Below, in pieces: positions 26,649 through 36,602 of a stretch of 60,020 nucleotides of DNA. The stretch comes from Gammaproteobacteria bacterium. Lineage in GTDB: Bacteria > Pseudomonadota > Gammaproteobacteria > UBA1113. The stretch lies in assembly GCA_021773295.1 (NCBI GenBank), contig JAJFKI010000072.1, forward strand, positions 1 to 60,020. Reading direction: 5' to 3'. Below the pieces are notes generated by a model. The model worked only from the letters and a program-made list of their open reading frames with translations. It was not told the DNA's origin and did no database searches. A program made the position numbers and the translations under genes. Position 1 is the stretch's first letter, and every line of letters begins with the position of its first letter.

Positions 26649-27857
26649 TTGGATTATTTACAGGGGACCATTGAGGTTGCTCGTCATAGTCCGCTTGGTT
26701 TATTGCAAATCATCAAACGACCTGATTTACAACAGTTTGATGCCACCGTAGTGACCGTTGGCGGCACGAATGGCAAGGGTAGTTGCGTCAGTGTGTTAGA
26801 ATCGATTTTTTTGGCAGCGGGCTACCGGGTTGCTAGTTATACCTCACCTCATTTAGTTCAGTTTAATGAACGTATTAAATTAAATGGCCAATCAATTTCT
26901 GATCAGAAATTATTAGACGCGTTTCGGGAGATTGATCTTGCCAGAGATGATGAAGTGTTGAATACCTTTGAATTTATCACGCTCTCGGCCTTAAGTGTTT
27001 TTAAAACCTTTAAGCCGGATATCATTCTTTTAGAAGTCGGTTTGGGGGGGCGCTGTGATCCAGTGAATTGCGTGGATGCTGATGTGACAGTTATCACTAC
27101 AGTGGCACTTGATCATATTAATAGGTTAGGCGGCACGCGTGAAAAAATTGCGAAAGAAAAAGCAGAGATCATGCGTCAAGGCAAGCCAGTCGTGTTAGGT
27201 GAAGCCAATATGCCACGCGTATTATTGGATAAAGCCAAGCAATTAAATTGCGATTTATACATTCATGATAAAGACTTCGAATTAGTTTACGAAAAAGACG
27301 TTTGTCATTGGCACGGGCTACACATTACCTACCACAACGTACCTTTAACAGGCTTAGTCAGTAGTAATGTTGCCTGCGCGATGATGGTATATCATTTATT
27401 AAAAGACAAATTAGCCTTGAGTGAAGCCGATATGGTGAAAGGCATGCAGTCATTATATTTGCCGGGGCGTTTTGAATTTCTAACTGATAACATCATTATT
27501 GATGTGGCTCATAATGAGCAAGCGATTAGCATGCTAGCGCATCGCTTAAGACAATTGCCTTGGAAAAAAACACATGCTGTGGTGGGCGTGGCAAAAGATA
27601 AATTGCAGCAGAGTATATTTTCTGAGATTTTAGATCAAATTAATGACTGGCATGTGGCAGCCTTTGGAAATGAACGTTCGGCCATGGCAAAAGAATTAGC
27701 GCAGCATTTGCGAGGTATTGGCGCGGAAACTGTGGTAGCATATGAGTCTATTCCGGCAGCATACAAAAAGATTACTAACGACTTGGCAGCTAATGAACGC
27801 GTAGTTATTTTTGGATCGTTTTTTACAGTAGCGGAAGTTTTACAAGCAAGGGAATGA
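26649..27857 (+). CDS. folC: Bifunctional folylpolyglutamate/dihydrofolate synthase
   Basis: About 402 residues. The ATP-binding loop VTVGGTNGKGSCVS, the TSPHLVQFNERI motif, the ITTVALDHINRLGGTREKIAKEKAEI region and the C-terminal DVAHNEQA site are all present. It adds glutamate to dihydropteroate and to folates. The start is uncertain. The listed TTG at 26649 lacks a good ribosome-binding site, and homology (the SQWLDYLQ segment) suggests that translation starts a few codons earlier, inside the accD end. No ATG or GTG exists there in frame, so a rare start codon may be used. Confidence 0.93.
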   Translation: MDYLQGTIEVARHSPLGLLQIIKRPDLQQFDATVVTVGGTNGKGSCVSVLESIFLAAGYRVASYTSPHLVQFNERIKLNGQSISDQKLLDAFREIDLARDDEVLNTFEFITLSALSVFKTFKPDIILLEVGLGGRCDPVNCVDADVTVITTVALDHINRLGGTREKIAKEKAEIMRQGKPVVLGEANMPRVLLDKAKQLNCDLYIHDKDFELVYEKDVCHWHGLHITYHNVPLTGLVSSNVACAMMVYHLLKDKLALSEADMVKGMQSLYLPGRFEFLTDNIIIDVAHNEQAISMLAHRLRQLPWKKTHAVVGVAKDKLQQSIFSEILDQINDWHVAAFGNERSAMAKELAQHLRGIGAETVVAYESIPAAYKKITNDLAANERVVIFGSFFTVAEVLQARE

Positions 27858-27864
27858 GTATAGT

Positions 27865-28383
27865 ATGAATTATAAGCATTTATTTTTGGCGGTGATTGTG
27901 GTTGTCGCATTATTAGTTATTTTTAAACCTTTAATGTACCGAGCATTGGATCCAAAGCCACAAAAGAGTATGGATGAAATTTCCATCCCAAAAAAAAGTG
28001 ATACGAGGGTTCTATTAGACACCTCAACGATTAACAAAAAGACTCCTCATGCTCGCGATCCATTAGCCTATACCACGCAACAAGCATCAGACGTAGCGAA
28101 ACCTGAATTAAAAAAAGTTGAAAAAGTGCCTACTGAAAAAGCCTATGTCTTACAGTTGGCAAGTTTCCAAGATAAAAATAAGGCGAAGGCTTTGGTGGGG
28201 ATGCTAAGGGATAAAGGTTTTCGAGCATACCAACAGCAAAGTGATCAAGTTTATCGTGTTTTTGTGGGGCCAGTACTAGGGCAAGATAATTTACAATCGA
28301 TTAAAGCCAAAGTTAAAAAAGAAACACGCTATAAACCAGTTTCAAAAGAATATTTACCATTAAAAGGAGGCGTTAATGATTGA
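27865..28383 (+). CDS. dedD: SPOR-domain membrane protein, DedD-like
   Basis: Protein of 172 residues: an N-terminal transmembrane helix (HLFLAVIVVVALLVIF), a basic linker, and a C-terminal SPOR domain (about 95-165, YVLQLASFQDKNKAKALVGMLR and YRVFVGPVLGQ). SPOR domains bind denuded septal peptidoglycan, and DedD helps cell constriction. Position between folC and cvpA matches E. coli dedD, which supports the name. Confidence 0.87.
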   Translation: MNYKHLFLAVIVVVALLVIFKPLMYRALDPKPQKSMDEISIPKKSDTRVLLDTSTINKKTPHARDPLAYTTQQASDVAKPELKKVEKVPTEKAYVLQLASFQDKNKAKALVGMLRDKGFRAYQQQSDQVYRVFVGPVLGQDNLQSIKAKVKKETRYKPVSKEYLPLKGGVND

Positions 28384-28954
28384 TACAACAGCGGCTAAAA
28401 CAATGATACATACGGTAGCCCAAGCAGGTAGTGATAGTGCTCATGTGACGGCTGGTTCTTCTGCGCACTTGATGAGTGGTATGAGCTTTAGTATTGCGGA
28501 TTTTGTGATTATTGCACTTGTGTTACTGTCTGCTGCTTTTGGCTTGTGGCGCGGTTTTGTGAAAGAAACACTTTCTTTATTTATTTGGGTATTGGCCGTT
28601 TGGGTAGCGCTCAACTATTCCAGTGATTTAGCCCAATTTTTTGCGACGCACATTCATCATGACAAAGTACGTTATTATTTAAGCTTTGTTATTTTGATGA
28701 TCGTAACTTTAATTGTGGGTGGCTTAGTGAACATGTTGCTAGTGGGGCTCATTAAAAAAACGGGACTGAGTTTTTTAGATAGGTTTTTTGGCCTTATATT
28801 TGGCATCGCACGTGGCCTTTTGATTGTTGCATTATTGCTGCTTATTGCGGATTTCACGACCATGTCAGATGCGAGTTGGTGGAAGGATTCTACCTTTATT
28901 CCTTATTTTACCGTGCTGACTCACTTAATGAGTGGGATAATTTTAGCTGCTTAA
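28376..28954 (+). CDS. cvpA: CvpA family membrane protein
   Basis: Protein of 192 residues from an ATG with an excellent AGGAGG site, overlapping the dedD end. After an unusual hydrophilic N-terminal extension of about 40 residues come four transmembrane helices with the family pattern ADFVIIALVLLSAAFGLWRGFVKETLS and FLDRFFGLIFGIARG. CvpA was linked to colicin V production and, in several bacteria, to envelope or bile resistance. An internal ATG at residue 33 or 36 could be an alternative start. Confidence 0.88.
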   Translation: MIDTTAAKTMIHTVAQAGSDSAHVTAGSSAHLMSGMSFSIADFVIIALVLLSAAFGLWRGFVKETLSLFIWVLAVWVALNYSSDLAQFFATHIHHDKVRYYLSFVILMIVTLIVGGLVNMLLVGLIKKTGLSFLDRFFGLIFGIARGLLIVALLLLIADFTTMSDASWWKDSTFIPYFTVLTHLMSGIILAA

Positions 28955-29202
28955 GCTTGTTTCATTTTTGCCGTCCAGTGTTAGCGGCGATTATGTGACG
29001 GTTTATGTGTGTTCTGAAAAGGAACTGCCCAGATTTTGTAGCAACGCTTTGGACGCGCCCTGGTTTAAAGGGTTTTATGGTTGAATAGTGAGTTGTGTTT
29101 TTAAAAAGATGCAATTATAAAAATAGTGTTTTTGCTTACTTAATTGATTATATTTTGATAGAATCAGCGGCTTGTTTTGATAAATAAGTAGGCTATTAAT
29201 TT
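28955..29202. other. Intergenic region before purF with a purF-like fragment
   Basis: No gene seen in 248 bp. TTAGCGGCGATTATGTGACG at 28981-29000 matches a segment in the 3' part of purF (30581-30600) at all but one base, exactly 1,600 bp away. This looks like a small duplication remnant. The rest is AT-rich upstream DNA of purF; no riboswitch pattern was recognised. Confidence 0.4.
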
Positions 29203-30717
29203 ATGTGTGGAATTGTTGGAATTGTGTCGCAGCAGGCAGTGGGTCAGGCGCTTTATGATGCGATGACGTTGTTGCAGCATCGGGGGCAAGATGCGGCGGG
29301 AATTGTAACGTGGGATGGGCAGCAAGTTCATCGGCGAAAAGGTAATGGCCTGGTGCGGGATGTGATGCGCGCAAATGACTTGGCCGGGCTCTTGGGTAAT
29401 ATGGGGATAGGCCATGTGCGTTATCCGACGGCGGGTACGGCGAGTGGTGCCGAGGCGCAGCCTTTTTATGTCAATTCTCCCTATGGGATTGCCTTAGCGC
29501 ATAATGGTAATTTAACCAATGTGGGTGAATTGCGAGAGCAATTGTGGAAAGATGATTTACGTCATTTAAATACCTCGTCTGATTCTGAAGTTATCTTAAA
29601 TATTTTAGCGAATGAGTTGAATCATGTGCATGAAATTCATTTGCAGCCTGAACATATTTTTCAAGCAGTTAAGGGTTTACATAAGCGTTGTCGCGGTGCT
29701 TATGCAGTGACGGCATTGATTAATGATTATGGTATTGTAGCGTTTCGTGATCCTTTTGGTATTCGGCCTTTAGTGATTGGTCAACGCCAAACGAGCAAAG
29801 GCATGGATTATATGGTTGCCTCTGAGAGTGTCGCTTTAGATGTGTTAGGCTTTGACATTTTAGATGATGTGCAACCAGGGGAAGCGGTATATATTAGCAA
29901 AGAGGGTAATATTCATCGGCAACAATGTGTGGATGCTCCTAACTATCATCCTTGTATTTTCGAGCATGTTTATTTAGCTAGGCCAGATTCCGTTATTGAT
30001 AAGATACTGGTATATAAGGTTAGATTAAAATTAGGCGAGTATCTTGCTGAAAAAGTTAAACGTGAATGGCCAGACTTAGATGTTGATGTTGTTATGCCTG
30101 TTCCCGATACATCACGAGTGGCAGCGCACTCAATGGCGAGAAAGCTTGGCTTGAAATATCGTGAAGGCTTAGTGAAAAATCATTATGTGGGTCGCACGTT
30201 TATCATGCCAGAACAAGCGTTAAGGCGTAAGTCAGTGTGGCGTAAGTTAAATACTATTCCTTTAGAATTTCGCGATAAAAATGTGTTATTAGTGGATGAT
30301 TCAATTGTAAGAGGTACGACGTCTAAGGAAATTATTCAAATGGTGCGTCAAGCAGGTGCGAAAAAAGTATACTTTGTATCAGCGGCGCCTCCAGTGAAAC
30401 ATCCTAATGTTTATGGCATTGATATGCCGGCGGCCGAGGAATTAATTTCTCATGGGCGTAGCGATGATGAAGTGTGTCAAGCGATTGGTGCAGATGGTTT
30501 GTTATTCCAAGATTTGTCCGACTTGGTTGCTGCGGCGCAAGAGGGTAATCGTACCATTACTCGCTTTGAAGATTCTGTGTTTAGTGGCGATTATGTGACG
30601 GGTGATATTGATGAAGCTTACTTGAAACATCTTTCTGATCTTCGCAACGATATTGCTAAAATGAACCAAGCTAAAAAAACAGAATCAACAATGGTCGACT
30701 TAGATGATCAAACCTGA
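29203..30717 (+). CDS. purF: Amidophosphoribosyltransferase
   Basis: Protein of 504 residues, normal length. The N-terminal nucleophile Cys2 begins the glutaminase domain ([39 protein letters not shown]). The PRPP-binding motif is [17 protein letters not shown], followed by the conserved [15 protein letters not shown]. It makes 5-phosphoribosylamine in the first step of purine synthesis. Placement after cvpA is the usual gammaproteobacterial order. It overlaps miaE by 14 bp. Confidence 0.96.
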   Translation: MCGIVGIVSQQAVGQALYDAMTLLQHRGQDAAGIVTWDGQQVHRRKGNGLVRDVMRANDLAGLLGNMGIGHVRYPTAGTASGAEAQPFYVNSPYGIALAHNGNLTNVGELREQLWKDDLRHLNTSSDSEVILNILANELNHVHEIHLQPEHIFQAVKGLHKRCRGAYAVTALINDYGIVAFRDPFGIRPLVIGQRQTSKGMDYMVASESVALDVLGFDILDDVQPGEAVYISKEGNIHRQQCVDAPNYHPCIFEHVYLARPDSVIDKILVYKVRLKLGEYLAEKVKREWPDLDVDVVMPVPDTSRVAAHSMARKLGLKYREGLVKNHYVGRTFIMPEQALRRKSVWRKLNTIPLEFRDKNVLLVDDSIVRGTTSKEIIQMVRQAGAKKVYFVSAAPPVKHPNVYGIDMPAAEELISHGRSDDEVCQAIGADGLLFQDLSDLVAAAQEGNRTITRFEDSVFSGDYVTGDIDEAYLKHLSDLRNDIAKMNQAKKTESTMVDLDDQT

Positions 30718-31318
30718 TTTATCAGAGTTGCTGGATTTTTTAAACGTGCCAACCCCTAAGGCATGGATTGATGCGGCCTTAAAGCAACAAGATATTCTAT
30801 TGATCGATCATGCGCACTGTGAAAAAAAAGCAGCTTCCACGGCTTTGCATTTAATGTATCGTTATAAACAGTATCCTGACTTATTACAAAAAATGTCACG
30901 CTTAGCGCGAGAAGAGTTACGTCATTTTGAAAAAGTGCATCAACTCTTATGTAAACGTGGTATTGAGTATGTTCATTTGTCGCCGTCTCGTTATGCTGCC
31001 CGTTTACGAGAAGCGGCGAGGAGTGATGAGCCAAATCGTTTGATTGATGTCTTGATCATCGGTGCTTTAATCGAAGCGCGTTCTTGTGAACGTTTCCATA
31101 CACTCGCTCCATATCTAGATAAAGAATTACAAACTTTTTATTTATCACTATTAAAGTCAGAAGCTCGGCACTTCAAAGATTATTTACACTTAGCTGAAAA
31201 GATTGCGCAACAGGATATCAGTGATAGAGTTGAAGTGTTTACTAGGATTGATGCCGATTTAGTGTCAAGCGGTGATGGTTTGTTTCGATTTCATAGTGGT
31301 GTACCCTCTAAACAATAA
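30704..31318 (+). CDS. miaE: tRNA 2-methylthio-N6-isopentenyladenosine hydroxylase
   Basis: Protein of 204 residues with the ferritin-like di-iron pattern of Mia[33 protein letters not shown] and [10 protein letters not shown] provide the Glu and His ligands. The WIDAA start and PSRYAARLR segment also fit. It hydroxylates the isopentenyl group of ms2i6A37 in tRNA using O2, so it implies at least some oxygen exposure. Its end overlaps the convergent RTX gene by 11 bp. Confidence 0.9.
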   Translation: MIKPDLSELLDFLNVPTPKAWIDAALKQQDILLIDHAHCEKKAASTALHLMYRYKQYPDLLQKMSRLAREELRHFEKVHQLLCKRGIEYVHLSPSRYAARLREAARSDEPNRLIDVLIIGALIEARSCERFHTLAPYLDKELQTFYLSLLKSEARHFKDYLHLAEKIAQQDISDRVEVFTRIDADLVSSGDGLFRFHSGVPSKQ

Positions 31319-32936
31319 TTTCATCATTATTACCGGTGCCAATATCCAAATTACCGATGGAAGTATTATTGATCGTAACTGAGAAATCATTAACCCCATC
31401 GATTGTAATCACTGCATCACTGCCATCTTGTTCTAAGTGTACCATGTCAGCTCTTTCGCTTTGTGCAACACCTAAGTTATCAAATAATTGATGTAAATCT
31501 ACTTGGTCTATATCACCATTAATTTCATTAAAATCTGTAATAACATCGTGTCCATCGAGCGCATTTTTATATATAAAATCATCATGGCCCGAGCCACCCG
31601 TTAATTTGTCATTCCCAGCTTGGCCATAAATAGTATCACTACCTGAATTGCCAGTAATGGTGTCATCACCACTGCCCCCATAGAGGGTATCAGCGCCCTT
31701 GCCGCCACGTAAAGTGTCATCACCACTGCCCCCATAGAGGGTATCAGCGCCTTTACCACCATATAAAGTGTCATCACCACTGCCCCCATAGAGGGTATCA
31801 GCGCCTTTACCACCATATAAAGTGTCATCACCACTGCCTCCATAGAGGGTATCACTACCTTTGCCACCAGATAGAAAGTCATTGCCGGCGCCTCCGTATA
31901 ATGTATCGTGGCCTTGCTGACCGAACAAGCTATCATCACCACCGTTACCATAAAGAGTGTCACTGCCTGTGCCACCATAGAGTACGTCATTACCTTCTGT
32001 ACCATAGAGGGTATCATTACCGTTTGTACCGTTTAATATAATAGAACTAGGTGTTTCAATGGTGGTAACTGATTTGCTGGTGGTGGTTGTTTCGACAAAA
32101 TATTTTTGAGCAGCATCTTCACTGGTTTTTTCTTTTTCGCCATTATCTATGATAATATCATCGTGAATATTGCTGGGCTCTTCAGTATGAACCTCCTCTT
32201 CACTAGCTGCAGATATTGCAATTGAGTCACCTTCTTTTTGTGCTTTGGTTTGATTATTTTCGTCGAACGTATTATTAAATAAAATGTTAATATTTTTGGC
32301 ATCATTTTCACTATTTTCTTCGGGATTATTGTTGAGTTTTTCAGCGTCGTGCTGAATGTTATGAGTATCTTTGTGAGTTTCACCTTGTTGGTATGTTTGG
32401 TTAGGAGAAGAGAGAATGATGCTAAGTGGCAGTGCTAATTGCGTCATAATGGCAGCATCTAACGTTAATAACGAATAAAAATCGATTGTAGAAAAATCTA
32501 AGGACAAAGCAACATCACTGACAGACGTTAAACTAATTGCAATCGCAGCGGTTGAACCTAATGTGGCTTTCGTCTTATTAGAGCTGGAATTTTTGTTTTC
32601 TTTGTGGTTTCTAGGTTTATTATGCTGATGCTGAGAGAGCTTATAGGCTGGGCTATTAATGTTCACTTGTTGCAAGGCACCTATGCTAGTGCTAGCTGAT
32701 GCATCGTCCATGACATAATGTGCCATCCCTTGTACAGTGTTGGGTGATAGAGTAATGTTTTTGCCGCTGTTAAATTCAATATCAACAATACCGTGAGTGC
32801 CCGTATCAATAATATCTTCTGCGGTCACTGGATAATTTGCTTTTAAATCGGTATTTAAGCCATCAATATTGATAATGCTTGCTTTATTAATGACTGCAGT
32901 TACATAACCAATGATATTGTTATTAGCCTCTGACAT
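31308..32936 (-). CDS. Small RTX protein with retention-module-like N-terminus
   Basis: Protein of 542 residues from the ATG at 32936 (AAGGAG 6 nt upstream). Residues about 7-75 (GYVTAVINKASIINIDG and DIIDTGTHGIVDIEFNSGKNI) resemble the N-terminal retention module of LapA/BapA-type adhesins. An acidic, Asn/Lys-rich middle follows. Residues about 300-440 hold about 16 calcium-binding nonapeptides of the GGxGxDTLY type. The C-terminal 90 residues resemble a type I secretion signal region (DVITDFNEINGDIDQVDL). It is divergent from a type I ATPase/adaptor pair, its likely exporter. It is very small for a surface adhesin, having no large repeat shaft. Confidence 0.85.
   Translation of the reverse strand: MSEANNNIIGYVTAVINKASIINIDGLNTDLKANYPVTAEDIIDTGTHGIVDIEFNSGKNITLSPNTVQGMAHYVMDDASASTSIGALQQVNINSPAYKLSQHQHNKPRNHKENKNSSSNKTKATLGSTAAIAISLTSVSDVALSLDFSTIDFYSLLTLDAAIMTQLALPLSIILSSPNQTYQQGETHKDTHNIQHDAEKLNNNPEENSENDAKNINILFNNTFDENNQTKAQKEGDSIAISAASEEEVHTEEPSNIHDDIIIDNGEKEKTSEDAAQKYFVETTTTSKSVTTIETPSSIILNGTNGNDTLYGTEGNDVLYGGTGSDTLYGNGGDDSLFGQQGHDTLYGGAGNDFLSGGKGSDTLYGGSGDDTLYGGKGADTLYGGSGDDTLYGGKGADTLYGGSGDDTLRGGKGADTLYGGSGDDTITGNSGSDTIYGQAGNDKLTGGSGHDDFIYKNALDGHDVITDFNEINGDIDQVDLHQLFDNLGVAQSERADMVHLEQDGSDAVITIDGVNDFSVTINNTSIGNLDIGTGNNDEIIV
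31660..31875 (-). repeat. 54-bp tandem repeats in the RTX region
   Basis: About four units of 54 bp (18 codons, two RTX nonapeptides: GKGADTLYGGSGDDTLYG) are almost identical at DNA level, with boundaries near 31660, 31714, 31768 and 31822. The identity points to recent expansion and possible copy-number variation in the calcium-binding region. Confidence 0.8.
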
Positions 32937-33077
32937 AAATTTCTCCTTATTTGATGTTATCTTTAGCAAAATCAAGGCCACATTTCTTTTGATCGCTCAT
33001 CGTTAGTAGCTTGTTTTTAGGATGGCATAAATTTCGCATAGAGAAACCTGAAATACTCGTAAAACAGGGGGAAACAA

Positions 33078-35252
33078 GTGGATAGTTTGAAGGCAAATGT
33101 CATTGAGTGGAGCGATCATATACAAGAAGAGCGTATTATACATAAAGATCCACTTTTACAGTGCTTGTGTTTTATCACTAAGTTTTATCATAAGCCACTC
33201 TCAGCAGACACCTTGACGGCAGGCTTACCTATTGCTGAAGGTACGATTACACCCGATTTATTTGTGCGGGCCGCAAAGCGAGCAGGGCTTTCAGCCAGGG
33301 TTAGTGAACGTTATTTAGAGGAATTTACAGAGTTAATGTTGCCTGTGGTACTGTTATTAAATAATGGTGATGCTTGCGTGCTAACGAATGTCAATGTCGA
33401 TGGCAGTTTAACCATCGTGCAACCTGAAACGGGCATTGGTAGTAAAGTCATTGATAGAAGTGCTTTAGAAAAGCATTACAGTGGTTTTGCCTTATTGATT
33501 AAACCTAAATATGATTTTCACAAAGAACAGCAATCCTTAGATTTGCCTGAAAAGGGGCATTGGTTTTGGAATAAAATCCGTGAAGCTTGGCCTGTGTATA
33601 GCGAAATGTTAGTCGCTTCATTATTAATTAATATTTTTGCATTAGCATTGCCGCTATTTGTAATGAACGTTTATGACAGAGTTGTGCCTAACTATGCCGT
33701 TGATACGCTCTGGGTATTAGGTATTGGTGTTTTTATTGTGCTCGCCTTTGATTTTATGATGCGTTTACTACGTTCCTATTTTATTGACGTGGCCGGGAAG
33801 AATATTGATATTCACTTGTCTGCAGAAATTTTTGAAAAAATTCTGGGGTTAAAAATGGCGGTGCGACCAAAATCTGTTGGTTCCATGGTGAATACAGTCA
33901 CAGCCTACACTGCTTTTAGAGATTTTGTGACCTCAGCTTCTATAAGCGCCATTGTGGATTTTCCTTTTATTTTGCTGTTTTTAATTGTGATTGCTTATAT
34001 TGCAGGGCCATTGGTGATAGTACCGTTAGCAATTATACCAACTATTTTTATTGTCAGTTATATTATTCAATTGCCCTTAAATAAAGAGGCAAAAAAATTG
34101 TATCAATCTGCATCGGATAAAGACGCTATTTTATTTGAAGCACTAAATGGAATTGAAACGGTTAAAGCCATTGGTGCAGAGGCTCCGCTGCAGTCACGGT
34201 GGGAAAGAGCGATTTGCTATTCTGCAAAACACATTTTAAAGGTTCGCTTTTTATCAAATTTAAGTATTAACTTTTCATTATTTATGCAGTATTTTTCTAC
34301 CGTATTGGTGATTATTGTTGGTGTGTATTTAATTACGACGGGTCGTATCACCGTCGGTGCGTTAGTAGCTTGTACTATTTTATCAGGACGAGTATTAGCG
34401 CCTATTATGCAAATGAGTGGCTTAATTGCGCGTTATTATCAATCTGCTACTGCGTATAGAGCATTATCAAAAGTAATGGATGCTAAAGTCGACAGGCCAC
34501 GTGGTAAGAATTATCTTTATCATCCACAATTTGAAGGTGATATTGAATTTAGAAAAGTTAACTTTGCGTATCCAGATCAAAAAGTAAAAGCCTTAGATGA
34601 GGTGTCTTTTTCGATAAAACCTGGAGAAAAAGTCGCTGTTATAGGACGTGTAGGTTCGGGGAAAAGTACCATTGATAAATTGATATTGAATCTGTATCAA
34701 CCTGATTCAGGTAATATTTTAATTGATGGTACAGATATCCAGCAAATTAACCCAGTGGATTTGCGACATCATATCGGTTTCGTACCACAAAACATTGTGC
34801 TGTTTAATGGTTCTGTGCAGGACAATATTACCTTTGCAGCGCCTTATGTCACAGGAACTGCCATTCGTAAAGCAAGTCAAATCAGCCAAGTTGAGCGATT
34901 TACCAGTAAACATCCTGATGGTATTGAGATGCCCGTTGGAGAAAAAGGTGAGGCTATTTCTGGTGGACAAAGACAATCAGTAGCGATTGCCAGAGCGCTG
35001 TTATTAGATCCACAAATTATCATTATGGATGAGCCTACCAGTTCTATGGATGAGCGTACAGAGCATGAATTTGTATCTGATTTAAAAGAACACATTGAGG
35101 GTAAAACTTTTATTATTGTGACTCACCGTGCTTCCATGTTGGCACTGGTGGATAGGCTTATTGTATTAGAAGCAGGTTCTATCATAGCTGATGGTCCTAA
35201 AGAACGTATCATTGCAGCTTTGACCAAAGGTGATATTAAATTTAAATCATAA
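33078..35252 (+). CDS. Type I secretion ABC transporter (LapB-like)
   Basis: Protein of 724 residues from a GTG with AGGGGGA upstream. Residues about 15-130 form a C39-peptidase-like domain without the catalytic Cys (DPLLQCLCFITKFYHKPLS), as in LapB exporters of adhesins. About 165-440 is the six-helix membrane domain. About 480-715 is the ATPase with Walker A GRVGSGKST, signature ISGGQRQSVAIARALL, and Walker B IIIMDEPTSSMDERTE. It would power export of the divergent RTX protein. The adaptor gene follows after 12 bp. No outer-membrane TolC/LapE gene is present in the window. Confidence 0.93.
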   Translation: MDSLKANVIEWSDHIQEERIIHKDPLLQCLCFITKFYHKPLSADTLTAGLPIAEGTITPDLFVRAAKRAGLSARVSERYLEEFTELMLPVVLLLNNGDACVLTNVNVDGSLTIVQPETGIGSKVIDRSALEKHYSGFALLIKPKYDFHKEQQSLDLPEKGHWFWNKIREAWPVYSEMLVASLLINIFALALPLFVMNVYDRVVPNYAVDTLWVLGIGVFIVLAFDFMMRLLRSYFIDVAGKNIDIHLSAEIFEKILGLKMAVRPKSVGSMVNTVTAYTAFRDFVTSASISAIVDFPFILLFLIVIAYIAGPLVIVPLAIIPTIFIVSYIIQLPLNKEAKKLYQSASDKDAILFEALNGIETVKAIGAEAPLQSRWERAICYSAKHILKVRFLSNLSINFSLFMQYFSTVLVIIVGVYLITTGRITVGALVACTILSGRVLAPIMQMSGLIARYYQSATAYRALSKVMDAKVDRPRGKNYLYHPQFEGDIEFRKVNFAYPDQKVKALDEVSFSIKPGEKVAVIGRVGSGKSTIDKLILNLYQPDSGNILIDGTDIQQINPVDLRHHIGFVPQNIVLFNGSVQDNITFAAPYVTGTAIRKASQISQVERFTSKHPDGIEMPVGEKGEAISGGQRQSVAIARALLLDPQIIIMDEPTSSMDERTEHEFVSDLKEHIEGKTFIIVTHRASMLALVDRLIVLEAGSIIADGPKERIIAALTKGDIKFKS

Positions 35253-35264
35253 GGTAGGTGACTC

Positions 35265-36578
35265 ATGTCTAAAGACACAAAAGATTTATTTGAAGACACA
35301 AGCGTTGCCACCATGATAGGTGCGAGTCGACCGAGCCATTGGATTTTGTGGACAGCATGTGCTTTTATCATTATTGCAACGATTTATGCATCGATCACCC
35401 GTTTAGATGAAGTGACGCAAGCACAGGGGAAAGTTGTGCCATCAAAACAAGTGCAAATTATTCAAAATTTGGAAGGTGGTATTTTGCAAAGCGTTAAAGT
35501 TCGAGAAGGTGAAGATGTCAAACAAGGACAAGTGTTAATGACGATTGATGATACACAATATGCTTCACAATACCATGAAAGCTTAGCAAAGTCTGCGAGT
35601 ATCCAGTTAAAAATACAACGTTTGTTTGCAGAAATTAATGATAATACTTTTCAGCCTGAAACGACGATACTAAAACAATACCCAGAGTTGGTATCGAGTG
35701 AACTGGCATTGCATCGATCATTGCTCAGTAGTCTTCATAATCAAATGGATATTATCTTGGATCAAAAAGAACAAAAGCAACAGGAACTAGCTGAACTAAT
35801 GAGCAAAAAGAAAAAGTTATCAAAAAGCTATGAATTGATTAGTAAGGAGCTCTCTATGTTAAAGCCCTTAGTTAAAGAGGGAGCAGCGTCTAAAATGGAA
35901 GTATTACGTTTGGAGCGACAAACGAATGAAGTTGAGGGTGATTTGAATACGGTTAGTGCGACAATCCTTAAATCGAGACGATCTGTTTCAGAGGCTGATA
36001 AGAAATTTCAACAAGCTAAATTGAATTTTCGTTCAACGTCGTTAGAATCATTAACGAAAGCCAAATCAGATTTAGCGCAAATGCAAGAAAATAATAAAGC
36101 GTTGAAAGATCGCTATGCCAGAACAACCATAAAAAGCCCTGTAGACGGGACAGTGAAACAAATTTATGTCAACACGGTTGGTGGAGTGATTAAGCCAGGC
36201 ATGGAGTTAGTCGAAATCGTGCCCAAGGATGATGCCTTACTCATTGAAGCTAAAGTTAGACCAGCTGATATTGCGTTTTTACACCCTGGACAAGAGGCTA
36301 CGGTGAAATTAACGGCCTATGACTTTTCGATTTACGGTGGTTTACAAGCAAAGTTAGTAAACATTGGTGCTGATACGGTATTAGATGAAAAAGGCGAAGG
36401 TTTTTATGAAATCCAAGTGCGTACTAATGACAATCATTTTAGTCATGATGGTAAGTCGTTACCAATCTTGCCCGGTATGATGGCATCTGTTGATATTCTA
36501 ACGGGTGAGAAATCTATTATGGATTATATCTTGAAGCCTATTTTGAAGACAAAACAGGCTGCATTGCATGAGAGGTGA
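35265..36578 (+). CDS. Type I secretion membrane fusion protein (HlyD/LapC family)
   Basis: Protein of 437 residues: cytoplasmic N-terminus, one transmembrane helix (about 26-45), a lipoyl-like half (QAQGKVVPSKQVQIIQNLEGGIL), and a long coiled-coil hairpin (about 110-290). The second lipoyl and barrel part follows (IKSPVDGTVKQIYVNTVGGVIKPGM) and the HlyD family end is KSIMDYILKPILKTKQAALHER. It bridges the ABC exporter to an outer-membrane channel. Same operon as the ATPase. Confidence 0.93.
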   Translation: MSKDTKDLFEDTSVATMIGASRPSHWILWTACAFIIIATIYASITRLDEVTQAQGKVVPSKQVQIIQNLEGGILQSVKVREGEDVKQGQVLMTIDDTQYASQYHESLAKSASIQLKIQRLFAEINDNTFQPETTILKQYPELVSSELALHRSLLSSLHNQMDIILDQKEQKQQELAELMSKKKKLSKSYELISKELSMLKPLVKEGAASKMEVLRLERQTNEVEGDLNTVSATILKSRRSVSEADKKFQQAKLNFRSTSLESLTKAKSDLAQMQENNKALKDRYARTTIKSPVDGTVKQIYVNTVGGVIKPGMELVEIVPKDDALLIEAKVRPADIAFLHPGQEATVKLTAYDFSIYGGLQAKLVNIGADTVLDEKGEGFYEIQVRTNDNHFSHDGKSLPILPGMMASVDILTGEKSIMDYILKPILKTKQAALHER

Positions 36579-36602
36579 TGTGTGTATAAAGTTTTTTTAA
36601 GG

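Noticed and set aside
31600..32020. CRISPR-like regular repeats
   Set aside because: The 54-bp periodicity is coding: it encodes GGxGxD calcium-binding nonapeptides, with no unique spacers.
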